A stretch of 6,122 bases of DNA from Anaerolineaceae bacterium (GTDB lineage: Bacteria; Chloroflexota; Anaerolineae; Anaerolineales; Villigracilaceae). The notes beneath the pieces were generated by a model, which was given only the letters and a program-made list of their open reading frames with translations, had not been told where the DNA came from and ran no database searches. A program made the translations under genes and the position numbers. How positions within the stretch are numbered: the stretch's first letter is position 1; the number at the start of each line of letters is the position of its first letter. Below are positions 6,079 through 6,122 of the stretch, piece after piece. The stretch covers positions 1-6,122 of the forward strand of contig BQMV01000375.1 in assembly GCA_022181005.1 (NCBI GenBank), written 5' to 3'.

Positions 6079-6122
6079 AAAAAAAAAACCTACCGTCCAT
6101 ACAATCACACATACAGTCTTTT
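6079..6122. other. Read-through artefact: A-run plus low-quality bases (not genomic)
   Basis: Ten A (6079-6088) directly after the adapter end are the usual signal when the sequencer reads past the fragment. The last 34 bases (6089-6122) show no coding frame, no similarity to the rest of the window and no structure. They should be trimmed with the adapter. Confidence 0.93.

Noticed and set aside
6079..6088. Run of ten A as a terminator or poly-A signal
   Set aside because: It directly follows the adapter end and is a sequencing read-through artefact.

Overview
This window looks like the end of an environmental (metagenomic) contig from an Anaerolineae-like member of the Chloroflexota. I infer this from three things: a Thr/Pro-rich SH3b lipoprotein typical of that group, the C-rich/G-rich palindromic repeats, and an in-frame 'LTPSPSPKRRGE' repeat inside a gene. 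All genes are on the + strand. Taxonomy is an inference from style, because no marker gene is present.

Left part (1-2184): the tail of an OppD/DppD-type peptide ABC transporter ATPase, a complete OppF/DppF-type partner ATPase, and a TrmH/SpoU-family RNA 2'-O-ribose methyltransferase. They join by stop/start overlaps (ATGA, then TAATG) and almost certainly form one transcript; the permease and binding-protein genes would lie upstream. Both ATPases carry the C-terminal cysteine quartet C-x5-C-x6-C-x17-C.

Middle (2235-3373): a secreted lipoprotein (lipobox, Thr/Pro-rich stalk, SH3b domain, unassigned C-terminal region) with its own good ribosome binding site. It is followed by a 179-bp spacer holding a long palindromic repeat, a strong intrinsic terminator and a possible promoter for the next unit.

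Right part (3374-6012): a compact three-gene cassette with gaps of 4 and 11 bp. It encodes a small membrane protein with two TM helices, an 81-residue zinc-ribbon protein, and a large protein joining an N-terminal CHAT (caspase-like) protease domain (His203, Cys252) to a STAND-type P-loop NTPase (Walker A 405-413). Known CHAT-STAND proteins suggest a regulated protease of the biological-conflict or programmed-death type, with the membrane protein a candidate target or effector. The function of this exact trio is unproven and is the most interesting biology here. A palindromic repeat is inserted in frame in the CHAT-NTPase linker.

Right edge (6013-6122): this is not genomic. It is an Illumina TruSeq-type adapter with an index, a run of ten A and low-quality read-through. 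The apparent TAA stop of the CHAT-STAND gene uses the first base of the adapter junction, so the gene is artificially ended and very probably continues into a winged-helix and sensor-repeat region that is missing.
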